Of a DNA stretch of 64,000 bases, positions 52,105-61,154 are shown piece by piece. Under the pieces are notes generated by a model that was given only the letters and a program-made list of their open reading frames with translations, was not told the origin of the DNA and did not search any database. A program made the position numbers and the translations under genes. Location: positions 27,162-91,161 of the forward strand of contig BLLU01000133.1 of the NCBI GenBank assembly GCA_011959105.1. Direction: 5' to 3'. The stretch comes from Lachnospiraceae bacterium. GTDB lineage: Bacteria > Bacillota > Clostridia > Lachnospirales > Lachnospiraceae. Each line of letters opens with the position of its first letter. Position 1 is the stretch's first letter.

Positions 52105-52128
52105 AATATGGCAAAGGCAGAGGGAATT

Positions 52129-54345
52129 ATGGATACAATCAGCGGATATGTGGAACATATCATTTATCAGAATCCGGAAAATGGTTATACTGTTATGGAA
52201 CTGATGGGAGAGGAAGAAGCAGTCACCTGTGTAGGAAACTGCCGGGGACTGTCGGAGGGAGAGACCATAGAGGCAAAGGGAGAATATGCGGAACATCCCA
52301 TGTACGGCAGGCAATTTAAGATTGCTTTTTACCAGACCACGGCCCCTAAGGACCGGGTGAGTATGGAGCGGTATCTGGGCTCCGGCGCCATCAAGGGCAT
52401 TGGGGCAGCGCTGGCAGCCCGCATTGTCAAAAAATTCGGAAACGATACTTTCCGTGTCATGGAGGAGGAGCCGGAACGTCTGGCTGAGATAAAGGGTATC
52501 AGCCCAAATAAGGCCCGTGAGATTGCCATGCAGATGGAGGAAAAGAGGGATCTGCGGGATGCGTTGATCTATCTGCAGCAATATGGTATCTCCAACGCAT
52601 TGGCCCTGCGGATCTATGACACCTACGGCACGGGCCTTTACGGGATCATGAAGGAGAATCCCTATCGTCTGGCGGAGGACATCCACGGCATCGGATTTAA
52701 GATTGCGGACGAGATCGCCACCAGAGCAGGCATTCATACGGACTCCGAGTACCGTATTCGGAGCGGCGTATTTTATACATTGCAGCAATCTGTGGGGGAG
52801 GGCCATTGCTATCTGCCCATGGAACAGCTGCTCAGCCGCGCCAGGGTGCTGCTGGGGGTGGAGGAGGAGCATATCCGGCCGCAGCTTGACAACCTGGTGA
52901 TGGACAAAAAACTGGTGATTAAGGGCGGCCTGGTATATGCTGCCAGCTATTATTATGCGGAACTGAACTGCGCCCATATGCTTCATCAACTGAATATTCC
53001 CATGCACCAGGAGGAGGCGCATGTGCGGGAGGTACTTAAGGTCATTGCAGGGGAGGTGGGCGTCCGGCTGGACGAATTGCAATACCGCGCGGTACTGGAA
53101 GCCATTCAAAGTGGCCTTTTCGTGCTTTCCGGCGGACCGGGAACGGGGAAAACTACCACCATCAATACTATTATCCGCTTTTTTGAGCGGGAGGGCTATG
53201 ATATCTTTCTGGCAGCCCCCACGGGGCGGGCCGCCAAGCGCATGACCGAGGCAACCGGTTTTGAGGCCCGCACCATCCATCGGATGCTGGAACTGAACGG
53301 GGCCCTGTCAGATGAGGATAAGCGCCGCGCCCGCTTTGAGAGGAATGAGGAAAACCCTCTGGAGACGGATGTGGTGATCATAGACGAGATGTCCATGGTG
53401 GACCTGCCCCTGTTTCAGGCGCTGCTCAAGGCCACGGCACCCGGCACCCGGCTGATCTTGGTGGGAGATGTGGATCAGCTGCCCAGTGTGGGACCCGGTC
53501 AGGTGCTCAGGGATATCATGCAGTCCGGGGTTTTTCCCATGGTGGTGCTGCAGAAGATATTCCGGCAGGCCGGGGAGAGCGACATCGTAGTCAATGCCCA
53601 CCATATCAACCGGGGAGAACAGATTGCTCTGGATAACAAAAGCCGGGATTTCTTTCTGCTGGAGCGGAACGATGTGAATGTGATCTATAAACATATGATC
53701 CAGCTGATCCGGGAGAAATTGCCGCCCTATGTACACGCGGCCCCCTATGATATTCAGGTGCTGACGCCCATGCGGAAAGGCAGCCTGGGAGTGGAAGTCC
53801 TCAACGGTATCCTGCAGCGGTATTTAAATCCCCCTGAGGAAGGCAAGCGGGAACATATGGCCGGCGAGACTGTCTATCGGGAAGGGGATAAAGTCATGCA
53901 GATACGCAACAATTATCAGCTGGAGTGGGAAGTGGTAAGCCGTTACGGTATCCCGGTGGACAAAGGCATGGGCGTGTTCAATGGGGACATGGGACGCATC
54001 CTGGAGATTCGTGAGGCCGGTTCGGAACTGGTGGTGGAGTTTGACGAGGGAAGGCGTGTGACCTATCCTTTTTCCCTGTTGGAGGAATTGGAACTTTCTT
54101 ACGCCATCACCATCCACAAGTCCCAGGGCAGCGAATACCCCGCCGTGATTCTGCCGCTTTTGAACGGGCCCAGGATGTTGTTTAACCGGAACCTTTTATA
54201 TACCGGCGTCACCAGGGCCAGAAGCTGTGTGACTATTCTGGGCAGCAGCCAGGCTGTGCGGGGCATGATTGACAATGTGAGTGAGAATCGGCGCTACACT
54301 TCTCTGGATCAGCGGATCCGGGAGGTGGCGGAGACAGAGGAATAG
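52129..54345 (+). CDS. recD2: ATP-dependent RecD-like DNA helicase, RecD2
   Basis: This 738-residue SF1B helicase works 5' to 3' in DNA repair without RecB or RecC. It has an N-terminal OB-like region, helix-hairpin-helix motifs (SGAIKGIGAALAARIV and GISPNKAREIA, about 85-135), GGPGTGKTTTINTI (Walker A, about 345), VIIDEMSMVD (Walker B), VGDVDQLPSVGPGQV (motif III), AITIHKSQGSEYPAVI (motif V) and LLYTGVTRARS (motif VI). The length matches RecD2 (about 740). ATG 52129 has AGAGGGA before it; upstream in-frame ATGs lie inside the terminator or lack a ribosome site. Confidence 0.95.
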   Translation: MDTISGYVEHIIYQNPENGYTVMELMGEEEAVTCVGNCRGLSEGETIEAKGEYAEHPMYGRQFKIAFYQTTAPKDRVSMERYLGSGAIKGIGAALAARIVKKFGNDTFRVMEEEPERLAEIKGISPNKAREIAMQMEEKRDLRDALIYLQQYGISNALALRIYDTYGTGLYGIMKENPYRLAEDIHGIGFKIADEIATRAGIHTDSEYRIRSGVFYTLQQSVGEGHCYLPMEQLLSRARVLLGVEEEHIRPQLDNLVMDKKLVIKGGLVYAASYYYAELNCAHMLHQLNIPMHQEEAHVREVLKVIAGEVGVRLDELQYRAVLEAIQSGLFVLSGGPGTGKTTTINTIIRFFEREGYDIFLAAPTGRAAKRMTEATGFEARTIHRMLELNGALSDEDKRRARFERNEENPLETDVVIIDEMSMVDLPLFQALLKATAPGTRLILVGDVDQLPSVGPGQVLRDIMQSGVFPMVVLQKIFRQAGESDIVVNAHHINRGEQIALDNKSRDFFLLERNDVNVIYKHMIQLIREKLPPYVHAAPYDIQVLTPMRKGSLGVEVLNGILQRYLNPPEEGKREHMAGETVYREGDKVMQIRNNYQLEWEVVSRYGIPVDKGMGVFNGDMGRILEIREAGSELVVEFDEGRRVTYPFSLLEELELSYAITIHKSQGSEYPAVILPLLNGPRMLFNRNLLYTGVTRARSCVTILGSSQAVRGMIDNVSENRRYTSLDQRIREVAETEE

Positions 54346-54368
54346 TCCGTGGGCAGTGCATGCAAGTA

Positions 54369-54389
54369 TCCGGGGCGCTTTGCCCCGGA
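54369..54389. other. GC-rich hairpin between recD2 and comF
   Basis: TCCGGGGC and GCCCCGGA around a five-base loop, 23 bases after the recD2 stop. There is no T run, so termination is uncertain. Confidence 0.4.
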
Positions 54390-54434
54390 CAAGCCCGGGA
54401 CAGGGAAAGCGGTGAATATTTGGGTGAGATCAAA

Positions 54435-55148
54435 ATGAAACATTGGCTGGAGGCGGCGGGAGCCCTGCTGTATCCTCCCAGATGCCCGGTCTGCGACGAA
54501 CTGGTGGGAATGGGAGTGCAACGCATGTGCCCTGCCTGCCGGCGCAGCGTGCGTTATCTGTCGGGTCCTCTTTGCTGCAAATGCGGCAAGAGGCTTTCGG
54601 ACCGGGAGGCGGAGTACTGTGGTGACTGTGGGCGGGTAAAGCATTTGTTTTCGGCCGGGAGGGCTCTGTATGAGTACGGAGATATCGCTCCGGCGCTGTA
54701 TCGGTTTAAGTATGGAGGACGCCGGGAGTATGCCGGTTTTTTCGCGAGGGAAATGGCGCAGCAAATGGGAGGCTTTATCCGCTCCCTGGAGCCCGGCGGT
54801 CTGGTTCCCGTCCCCATGTACGCCGCCAAGGAACGACGCCGGGGTTACAACCAGGCCGCGCTCCTGGCCCGGGCTCTGGGGAGGGAACTGAACATTCCCG
54901 TATTCCCAAAACTGGTGGTCCGAAACAGAAATACAAGACCCTTGAAATCCCTTAATTCTGAAGAAAGAGTAAATAATTTGAAAAAGGCTTTTAATCTTGC
55001 GCAAAATGGTGTAAAATTAAAGACAATTATACTGATAGATGACATATTCACCACCGGCAGTACCATAGATCAGGTTTCGGCCGTGCTCCTGTCCGGGGGT
55101 TGCCAGCGGGTCTATTTTGCAACATTAGCCATAGGGGCGGGGGTATAG
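54435..55148 (+). CDS. comF: ComF-family phosphoribosyltransferase-like protein
   Basis: This 237-residue protein has an N-terminal zinc-finger region with CPVCDEL, CPACRRS, CCKCGKR and CGDC pairs (about 18-70), and a PRTase fold with ILIDDIFTTGSTIDQV (about 197), the PRPP loop. ComFC of Bacillus takes part in DNA uptake for transformation; the general biochemical role is not settled. comF followed by a YvyF-like gene is the same order as in B. subtilis. ATG 54435 has GGTGAG eight bases upstream; a longer frame to 54360 lacks conserved sequence. Confidence 0.9.
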   Translation: MKHWLEAAGALLYPPRCPVCDELVGMGVQRMCPACRRSVRYLSGPLCCKCGKRLSDREAEYCGDCGRVKHLFSAGRALYEYGDIAPALYRFKYGGRREYAGFFAREMAQQMGGFIRSLEPGGLVPVPMYAAKERRRGYNQAALLARALGRELNIPVFPKLVVRNRNTRPLKSLNSEERVNNLKKAFNLAQNGVKLKTIILIDDIFTTGSTIDQVSAVLLSGGCQRVYFATLAIGAGV

Positions 55149-55205
55149 AGAGTGTGTCATATGTGTTGTAGGGGAAATGCGGAACTTAAATAGGAGGGTA
55201 ATGCA

Positions 55206-55616
55206 ATGAATGTCAGGGCGTGTAAGGGTTGCAAAAAGTTATTCAACTACATTATGGGACAGAGTTACTGCCCGGCCTGCAGGGAGAGACTGGAAGAAAA
55301 GTTCCAGGAGGTAAAGAAATATATTCAGGAGAATCCCGGTGTACATATTCAGGATGTGGCATCTGCCTGCGATGTGGATACTTCCCAGATCCGGCAGTGG
55401 CTGCGGGAGGACCGTCTGGAGTTGACGGAAGGTTCCCCCATCATGCTGAGTTGTGACGGCTGCGGTGCGCCGATCCGCAGCGGGAAGTATTGTGAGAAGT
55501 GTAAGGCGAACGTAAGCAATGGATTTAAGGACATATTGAAGACTAACGCCCCCAAGGCTCCCGATTCCTTCCGGAAGAAAGAGGATGGCGGGTCTAAAAT
55601 GCGTTATCTGCAATAA
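55206..55616 (+). CDS. yvyF: YvyF-like flagellar-region protein
   Basis: This 136-residue protein has MNVRACKGCKKLFNYIMGQS followed by CPACRERL, a four-Cys zinc site at the N terminus. QDVASACDVDTSQIRQWLRE is a helix-turn-helix like region (about 48-70), and CDGCGAPIRSGKYCEKC is a second zinc site. This is the TIGR03826-type flagellar operon protein, which follows comF in Bacillus and regulates flagellar gene output there. AGGAGGG lies eight bases before the ATG. No flgM, flgK or flgL follow here, unlike in Bacillus. Confidence 0.88.
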   Translation: MNVRACKGCKKLFNYIMGQSYCPACRERLEEKFQEVKKYIQENPGVHIQDVASACDVDTSQIRQWLREDRLELTEGSPIMLSCDGCGAPIRSGKYCEKCKANVSNGFKDILKTNAPKAPDSFRKKEDGGSKMRYLQ

Positions 55617-55643
55617 GGGGTACCCAAGAGAGGCGAACTTTCA

Positions 55644-56030
55644 ATGTTAAATGAAGAACGAGTGATCCTGATGACCAAGATGGCCTCCTATGAAGAGGGG
55701 GAGGGGAAAAAGAGCATGTCGCTGGGGCGGTATTTCAGGGGAGACTACATTTCCCTGCAGCTTTTGCGTGCCTTTTTCTGCAGCACAATTGCCTATCTGC
55801 TGGGATTCGGGCTGTATGTGTTGTATGATTTTGAGACTTTGATCGCGGATATTTACAAGATGGATCTTTTTGCCTTTGCAAAGAGCATCGTCATTTGGTA
55901 TGCGGTTTTCGTGATTGGATACTGCGTTGTCACCTATGCCATCTGCGCGTACCGCTATGCCCGTGCCAAGAAGAGTCTAAAGCTGTACTACCATAATCTG
56001 AAAAAGCTGGACAGCCTGTACCGCCAGTGA
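55644..56030 (+). CDS. Small two-TM membrane protein, function unknown
   Basis: This 128-residue protein has a charged N terminus (MASYEEGEGKKSMSLGRYFR), TM1 at about 45-65 (FFCSTIAYLLGFGLYVLYDF), TM2 at about 80-105 (SIVIWYAVFVIGYCVVTYAI), and a basic end YRYARAKKSLKLYYHNLKKL. I recognise no family. It is co-directional with the genes around it, with 27 bases before it and 59 after, and lies in the comF-to-glmM stretch. An in-frame ATG at residue 10 is possible. Its place between flagellar-region and c-di-AMP genes suggests an envelope role, without evidence. Confidence 0.7.
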   Translation: MLNEERVILMTKMASYEEGEGKKSMSLGRYFRGDYISLQLLRAFFCSTIAYLLGFGLYVLYDFETLIADIYKMDLFAFAKSIVIWYAVFVIGYCVVTYAICAYRYARAKKSLKLYYHNLKKLDSLYRQ

Positions 56031-56031
56031 A

Positions 56032-56060
56032 CCCCATGAGGCGCTCTGCGGCCCATGGGG
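56032..56060. other. Hairpin between the two unknown membrane genes
   Basis: CCCCATG (56032-56038) and CATGGGG (56054-56060) with a 15-base loop, followed by ATAAAAAT. It is a perfect seven-bp stem with no T run. Confidence 0.35.
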
Positions 56061-56089
56061 ATAAAAATATATGGATATGAGGAATTAAC

Positions 56090-57217
56090 ATGAGTAATTT
56101 GTTGGAAATCAGGGAAAAGTTGAAACTGCTTTACAGCAGGAATGAGTTCATCCTATTGCCGGTATTAAAGTTTATGCTGGCCTATCTGGCCATCTGTATG
56201 GTCAACGGCGAACTGGGGTATATGGGCAAGCTGGATAATCTGGGATTGGTTCTGATTGTCTCCCTGCTCTGCTCCTTTCTGCCCAACGGCTGCATCATAT
56301 TGTTCTCTGCCGCTTTCAGTCTGATGCATTTGTACGAATTGTCCCTGGAAGTGGCTGTGGCGGCGCTGGCCATCTATCTGATCATGTTTTTACTGTTTTT
56401 CCGGCTGGGTTCCAAGGATTCGGTGATCCTTATCTTTACGGTACTGCTGCTGGCGCTGAAGATCCCCTATGTGATCCCGGTAGCGGTGGGGCTTCTTGCC
56501 ACTCCTCTGGCGGCAATTTCAGTAGCCTGCGGGACCGTGGTGTACTATATGTTGACAAACATCTCGGACAATGCCACCATTATCAGCAGCATGGGATCGG
56601 ACGAGGCTACGGCCAAGCTGCGGATGGTCATTGACAGTGTGTTGGGCAACCGTGCCATGCTGGTGATGATAGCGGCCTTCGTCATCACTATTGTGGTGGT
56701 ATATCTTATAAGGCGCATGTCCATCGACTATTCCTGGTCTATTGCCATGGTTGCCGGCGTAATAATAGATTTGGTAGTACTTCTGGTGGGAGATCTGGTC
56801 TATGACACACAGCTTTCTCTGGGAATGGCCGTGCTGGGGAGCATTCTTGCGCTGTTTATCGCGAAAGTGCTGGAGTTTTTCCGCTTCTGTGTGGATTACA
56901 GCCGGACCGAAAAGGTACAGTATGAGGATGATGAGTATTACTATTATGTGAAGGCCGTCCCCAAGATGAATATGCCCGCTGCTTCAAAGACGGTGAAGCG
57001 TATCAATACCCAGCGGCGCCCGGTGCGTCCGGTGGAGGAGGACGAGGATGAGGATATGACTATCGCTCCCAGAAGGGTCAACAGGAGCGTGGTGACGGAA
57101 CGCACCGGCACCAGGGACGGTCATGCCAGGACTTCTCAGGCCCGCGCCGGCGGCAGGAGTGTTACTATCAGCGGGGAGACAGAGAGCGAGACGGCTGGAG
57201 ACTACGAGGAAATATAG
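56090..57217 (+). CDS. Polytopic membrane protein with charged C-terminal tail, function unknown
   Basis: This 375-residue protein has about eight hydrophobic segments in residues 20-275, among them LLALKIPYVIPVAVGLLATP and MLVMIAAFVITIVVVYLIRR. A cytoplasmic tail of about 95 residues follows, with an acidic patch (EEDEDEDMT) and an arginine/threonine-rich end. No family is recognised. It sits 30 bases before cdaA. The conserved core region NISDNATIISSMGSDEATAK between TM segments could bind a partner. Linkage to c-di-AMP or wall synthesis is inferred only from its position. Confidence 0.7.
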   Translation: MSNLLEIREKLKLLYSRNEFILLPVLKFMLAYLAICMVNGELGYMGKLDNLGLVLIVSLLCSFLPNGCIILFSAAFSLMHLYELSLEVAVAALAIYLIMFLLFFRLGSKDSVILIFTVLLLALKIPYVIPVAVGLLATPLAAISVACGTVVYYMLTNISDNATIISSMGSDEATAKLRMVIDSVLGNRAMLVMIAAFVITIVVVYLIRRMSIDYSWSIAMVAGVIIDLVVLLVGDLVYDTQLSLGMAVLGSILALFIAKVLEFFRFCVDYSRTEKVQYEDDEYYYYVKAVPKMNMPAASKTVKRINTQRRPVRPVEEDEDEDMTIAPRRVNRSVVTERTGTRDGHARTSQARAGGRSVTISGETESETAGDYEEI

Positions 57218-57247
57218 GGAAGCATCTAAGGCATAGGATAGGCAGGC

Positions 57248-58114
57248 ATGGTGACGGTTAGTGAGATTATTGCAAACTTAAGAAGGTATGTGCCCAGCAT
57301 TGAGGTTGGCGATATTCTGGAAATATTGATTATTGCGTTTCTCCTCTACCATATCATGCTGTGGATCCAAAAGACCAGGGCCTGGACTTTGCTCAAGGGT
57401 CTGCTTGTGATCCTGTTTTTCTGGGTAGTGGCCTCATACTTTAAGATGAATACCATATTGTGGCTGGGACAGAATGTGTTCGGTTTTGCCGTGACGGCCA
57501 TGATTGTGGTATTGCAGCCGGAACTGCGCAAGGCGCTGGAGGAACTGGGCAACAAGAATCTGATTGCCAATGCGCTGCCTTTCGACAACGGCAGGAGTAA
57601 GGATAATACTTTTACAGAAAAGACCATAGGCGAGATCACCCGGGCCTGTGTGGAAATGAGCAAGGTAAAAACAGGGGCATTGATCGTAATCGAGCAGAAG
57701 GAGTCTCTGGCGGAGTACGAGAGAACCGGGATCGATGTGGACGGCTTGGTTACAAGCCAGCTGTTAATTAATATTTTTGAACACAACACACCTTTGCATG
57801 ATGGTGCCGTCATTGTCCGAGGCAATCGGATCACATCGGCCACCTGTTATCTGCCCCAGTCGGACAACGGGGCCATCAGCAAGGAAGTGGGTACCAGACA
57901 CAGGGCCGGTGTGGGTATTTCTGAAGTCACGGACTCGGTGACGGTGATCGTATCGGAGCAGACCGGCACCATCAGCATTGCGGCGGGAGGACAGCTGGAA
58001 CGGGGCTTTAACGGGGAGAGTCTGAAAAAGCGGCTGATGGAACTGACCAATCTGACGGGGGATGCAGGCAAGGGCAAGCGGAAAAAGAAAGGAAAGGGCA
58101 GACAGGAAGCATGA
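57248..58114 (+). CDS. cdaA: Membrane diadenylate cyclase CdaA
   Basis: This 288-residue enzyme makes cyclic di-AMP from two ATP. Three TM helices (about 15-100) anchor it, followed by the DAC domain with NTPLHDGAVIVRGNR (DGA motif, about 178-190) and GTRHRAGVGISEVTDS (RHR motif, about 215-230). The C terminus ends in a basic KGKRKKKGKGR tail. The order cdaA-cdaR-glmM is widely conserved in Firmicutes and couples c-di-AMP to wall precursor supply and osmotic control. The stop overlaps the next gene by four bases. Confidence 0.96.
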   Translation: MVTVSEIIANLRRYVPSIEVGDILEILIIAFLLYHIMLWIQKTRAWTLLKGLLVILFFWVVASYFKMNTILWLGQNVFGFAVTAMIVVLQPELRKALEELGNKNLIANALPFDNGRSKDNTFTEKTIGEITRACVEMSKVKTGALIVIEQKESLAEYERTGIDVDGLVTSQLLINIFEHNTPLHDGAVIVRGNRITSATCYLPQSDNGAISKEVGTRHRAGVGISEVTDSVTVIVSEQTGTISIAAGGQLERGFNGESLKKRLMELTNLTGDAGKGKRKKKGKGRQEA

Positions 58115-59430
58115 AAGGGAAGATAGGTTCCATAATTCGTTCCATATTTTTCTCTCACTGGCTGCTGAAGATTATGTCCCTGCTGCTGGCTTTTACATTG
58201 TGGTTTGTGGTAATCAGCACCAATGACCCTGTGGACGAAAAACGATTTCAGAATATAAAGGTTAATCTGCTGAACACGGAACTGCTGACGGAGAACGGTC
58301 AGGTCTATGAGGTCCTGGATAATACGGACTTACTTCGTGTAGTGACTTTTGACGCACCAAACAGCGTCAGAAGGGAAATTCAGAGCAGCGACATTATTGC
58401 CGAAGCCGATCTGACCAACCTGACGGTGACCAACACGGTGGAGATCAAATTCTACTGTCCCAAGTACGGTGATAAGGTGCAGAATATCAGCGGCAATATA
58501 GAATATGTGAAGCTGAATATTGAGAAAAAGGCCCAAAATACCATCAATATTATCGTTAATCCCATCGGCGAAGTGGATGAGAACTGCGCCATTGGCGAGA
58601 TCAGCCCGGACCGCAACCGTCTGGAGATCCAGGGGCCGGAGTCTGTCATCAGCCAGATTGACCGGGCAGAGGTAGATGTGGATGTGAAGGGAATCACAGG
58701 CACCATCAAGGCATCCGGGGATATAAAGCTGCTGGATAAAGAGGGGAACGAGGTGCACAAGACGTCTGTGTCCAAAAACCTGGATACAGTGACCGTTACA
58801 GTGGAAGTGTGGAATATCAAGGAGATTCCCGTGATCTACGAATGCAGCGGTACATTGGCGGAGGGTTATGGGAGAAACGGGGATATAGAGGCTTCCGTGA
58901 ATTCGGTGAGAGTCACAGGTCCTCCCGAATTTCTGAACAAAGTCACTCAGCTGACGGTGGATCCCGAGGATATCAATATAACAGGGGCCAGCAAGGACTA
59001 TGACACGGTGGTGCATCTCAAAAAGTATCTGCCGGAAGGGATTTATTTTGCCCAGGAGAATTTTGACGATACGGCTGAGGTGAAAGTGAGAGTGGAGCAG
59101 ATCATAACCAAGCGTATTACGCTGCGCGAGGAAAACATTCAGATTGTGAATGTGCCGGAGGGTGTGTCCTGGGAAATCGTGGCGTCCTCGCCGTTGGTAG
59201 TGGAGGGATTCAGCGGTTACACGGCTCTGCTGCAGGAAGCCACTCTTCAGGGGATAGTTGACGTGGGAGCCTGGATCGAGAATACCAATCCCATACAGCC
59301 TTTGGAGGGGGATTACAGTCTGACCATCAATGTTTCGCTTCTTCCGGAGCAGAAAAAGGTCAGTACGCCTTCCGTCACCCTGCGCTTTGCGCCGCTCCAG
59401 GGGGAGAACGGGAATGATGGGCAACAATAA
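58111..59430 (+). CDS. cdaR: YbbR-domain protein CdaR, regulator of CdaA
   Basis: This 439-residue protein has one N-terminal TM (WLLKIMSLLLAFTLWFVVIS) and then about four extracytoplasmic YbbR repeats of 80-90 residues, for example VEIKFYCPKYGDKVQNISGN, IQGPESVISQIDRAEVDVDV, VTGPPEFLNKVTQLTVDPED and VEGFSGYTALLQEA. CdaR binds CdaA in the membrane and tunes its cyclase activity. ATG 58111 overlaps the cdaA stop (ATGA), indicating coupling. It is a different protein from the PucR-type regulator at 37746, which shares the abbreviation in databases. Confidence 0.93.
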   Translation: MKGKIGSIIRSIFFSHWLLKIMSLLLAFTLWFVVISTNDPVDEKRFQNIKVNLLNTELLTENGQVYEVLDNTDLLRVVTFDAPNSVRREIQSSDIIAEADLTNLTVTNTVEIKFYCPKYGDKVQNISGNIEYVKLNIEKKAQNTINIIVNPIGEVDENCAIGEISPDRNRLEIQGPESVISQIDRAEVDVDVKGITGTIKASGDIKLLDKEGNEVHKTSVSKNLDTVTVTVEVWNIKEIPVIYECSGTLAEGYGRNGDIEASVNSVRVTGPPEFLNKVTQLTVDPEDINITGASKDYDTVVHLKKYLPEGIYFAQENFDDTAEVKVRVEQIITKRITLREENIQIVNVPEGVSWEIVASSPLVVEGFSGYTALLQEATLQGIVDVGAWIENTNPIQPLEGDYSLTINVSLLPEQKKVSTPSVTLRFAPLQGENGNDGQQ

Positions 59431-59456
59431 ACAGATCATTGGAGGATTAAGGAATT

Positions 59457-60806
59457 ATGGCCAGATTATTTGGAACTGACGGGGTCAGGGGTATTGCCAA
59501 CGAGGAACTTACCCCATTGCTTGCCATGCAGCTGGGGCAGGCAGGTGCGTATGTGCTTACGAAGGAAAAGGAACATAAGCCTACGATTATGGTGGGTTGC
59601 GACACCCGTATTTCCGGCGATATGCTGGCCAATGCCCTGATGGCCGGAGCTTGTTCCGTGGGAGCAAACTGTGTGTATGTGGGGGTGATCCCCACGCCTG
59701 CAGTGGCTTTTCTGACCCAGAAATATAAGGTTGACGCAGGGGTGGTGATCTCTGCCTCTCACAATCCGGTGGAATTTAACGGCATCAAGTTTTTTGACGG
59801 GGACGGGTATAAGCTGCCGGATGCGCTGGAAGATGAAATTGAGTCTTTGATCAATTCCCAGATGCAGGGGGTGAAGTTTCCCATAGGGCCAGGGGTAGGC
59901 AAGATCAAGTATCGCACCGATGCCCGGGAGGAGTATATTAATCACGCCATTCAATCGGTGAAGGTGGATTTAAGCCAACTCAAGATCGTGGTGGACTGTG
60001 CCGAGGGAGCGGCTTACTATACCTCGGTGGAAGCCTTAAAGGAACTGGGCGGCGAGGTGGTGGCGATCCACAACAATCCGGACGGTACCAATATCAATGC
60101 AAACTGCGGTTCGACTCATATGGAGGAACTGCAGGCCAGGGTAGTATATGAAAAGGCGAATATCGGCCTGGCTTTCGATGGAGATGCGGATCGTCTGATG
60201 GCGGTGGACGAGAACGGCAAGTTAGTGGACGGCGACCAGATCATGGCTATCGTAGGCAATTATCTGAAAGGACAGGGAAAGCTGAAGAAGGATACCATTG
60301 TGGCCACCATCATGAGCAATCTGGGTTTCTTTTTGATGGCGGATAAGCAGGGACTGCATGTGGAGAAAACCAAGGTGGGTGACCGCTATGTGCTGGAGCG
60401 GATGAAGGAGATCGGGGCGAGCCTGGGAGGGGAACAGTCGGGACATGTGATATTTCTGGACGAGAATACCACCGGGGACGGTCTGCTCAGTGCGTTGCAT
60501 CTGCTGCAGGTGATGGTGGAGACGGGCCGGTCTCTGTCGGAACTGGCGCAGGTCATGGAAGTACTTCCCCAGGCTTTGGTCAACGCCAAAGTGGCCAACC
60601 ACAAGAAGGAACTTTATATGGAGTACCCGGAGATCGCTGAGGCTATCGCGGCACTGGAGGAAAAATTCGCAGGGGAGGGCAGGGTGTTGATCAGGCCTTC
60701 CGGAACAGAGCCCCTGGTGCGGGTCATGATTGAGGGCAAGGATTATGAGGCCATACAGGCGGATGCCGAGGAATTGGCCAAACTGATTCAGGACAGGATG
60801 TTTTAG
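59457..60806 (+). CDS. glmM: Phosphoglucosamine mutase
   Basis: This 449-residue enzyme interconverts glucosamine 6-phosphate and 1-phosphate on the way to UDP-GlcNAc. It has LFGTDGVRGIAN at the N terminus, the phosphoserine loop VISASHNPVEFNG (about 98-110), the metal site AFDGDADRLMAVD (about 240), the sugar-binding GEQSGH (about 324) and the phosphate-binding RPSGTEPLVRVM (about 410). Product UDP-GlcNAc feeds peptidoglycan and also PseB, so it links this region to the pseudaminic acid pathway. GGAGG lies upstream of the ATG. Confidence 0.97.
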   Translation: MARLFGTDGVRGIANEELTPLLAMQLGQAGAYVLTKEKEHKPTIMVGCDTRISGDMLANALMAGACSVGANCVYVGVIPTPAVAFLTQKYKVDAGVVISASHNPVEFNGIKFFDGDGYKLPDALEDEIESLINSQMQGVKFPIGPGVGKIKYRTDAREEYINHAIQSVKVDLSQLKIVVDCAEGAAYYTSVEALKELGGEVVAIHNNPDGTNINANCGSTHMEELQARVVYEKANIGLAFDGDADRLMAVDENGKLVDGDQIMAIVGNYLKGQGKLKKDTIVATIMSNLGFFLMADKQGLHVEKTKVGDRYVLERMKEIGASLGGEQSGHVIFLDENTTGDGLLSALHLLQVMVETGRSLSELAQVMEVLPQALVNAKVANHKKELYMEYPEIAEAIAALEEKFAGEGRVLIRPSGTEPLVRVMIEGKDYEAIQADAEELAKLIQDRMF

Positions 60807-60821
60807 GAGGTAAAGAGTGTT

Positions 60822-61085
60822 ATGGTAAGCCAGAAGGTTACAATCAAGAATCCCACGGGCCTGCATCTGAGGCCGGCGGGAATACTATGCAAGGAAGCGA
60901 TGCAGTTCAAGTCCCTGATCACTTTTACGTTCCGGGACAGTACTGCCAACGCCAAGAGCGTGCTCAGCGTACTGGGCGCATGCGTGAAATGCGGAGACGA
61001 GATTGAATTCATCTGTGAGGGGGAAGATGAGCAGGAAGCTCTGAAAACTCTCATTGGAGCAGTGGAAAGCGGACTGGGAGAATAA
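60822..61085 (+). CDS. HPr-family phosphocarrier protein
   Basis: This 87-residue protein keeps GLHLRPAG with the phospho-accepting His15 and AKSVLSVLGACVKCGDEI with Ser46, the HPr kinase target in Firmicutes. So both PTS phosphotransfer and regulatory phosphorylation look possible. The sequence also has two Cys near residues 49-52 that ordinary HPr lacks, and no ptsI is beside it; it may be the general HPr or a second regulatory paralogue (Crh-like, though Crh lacks His15). GGAGGT is ten bases before the ATG, 15 bases after glmM. Confidence 0.85.
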   Translation: MVSQKVTIKNPTGLHLRPAGILCKEAMQFKSLITFTFRDSTANAKSVLSVLGACVKCGDEIEFICEGEDEQEALKTLIGAVESGLGE

Positions 61086-61112
61086 GCGCGGGACGGGATC
61101 GCTAAAAAATGG

Positions 61113-61146
61113 AGGGGATGTGAAAAGTGGTGGTTTCACATCCCCT
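61113..61146. terminator. Bidirectional intrinsic terminator between convergent genes
   Basis: AGGGGATGTGAAA (61113-61125) pairs perfectly over 13 bp with 61134-61146 around an eight-base loop. TTTGTT follows on the plus strand and a six-T run lies just beyond the stem on the minus strand. Confidence 0.9.
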
Positions 61147-61154
61147 TTGTTATA

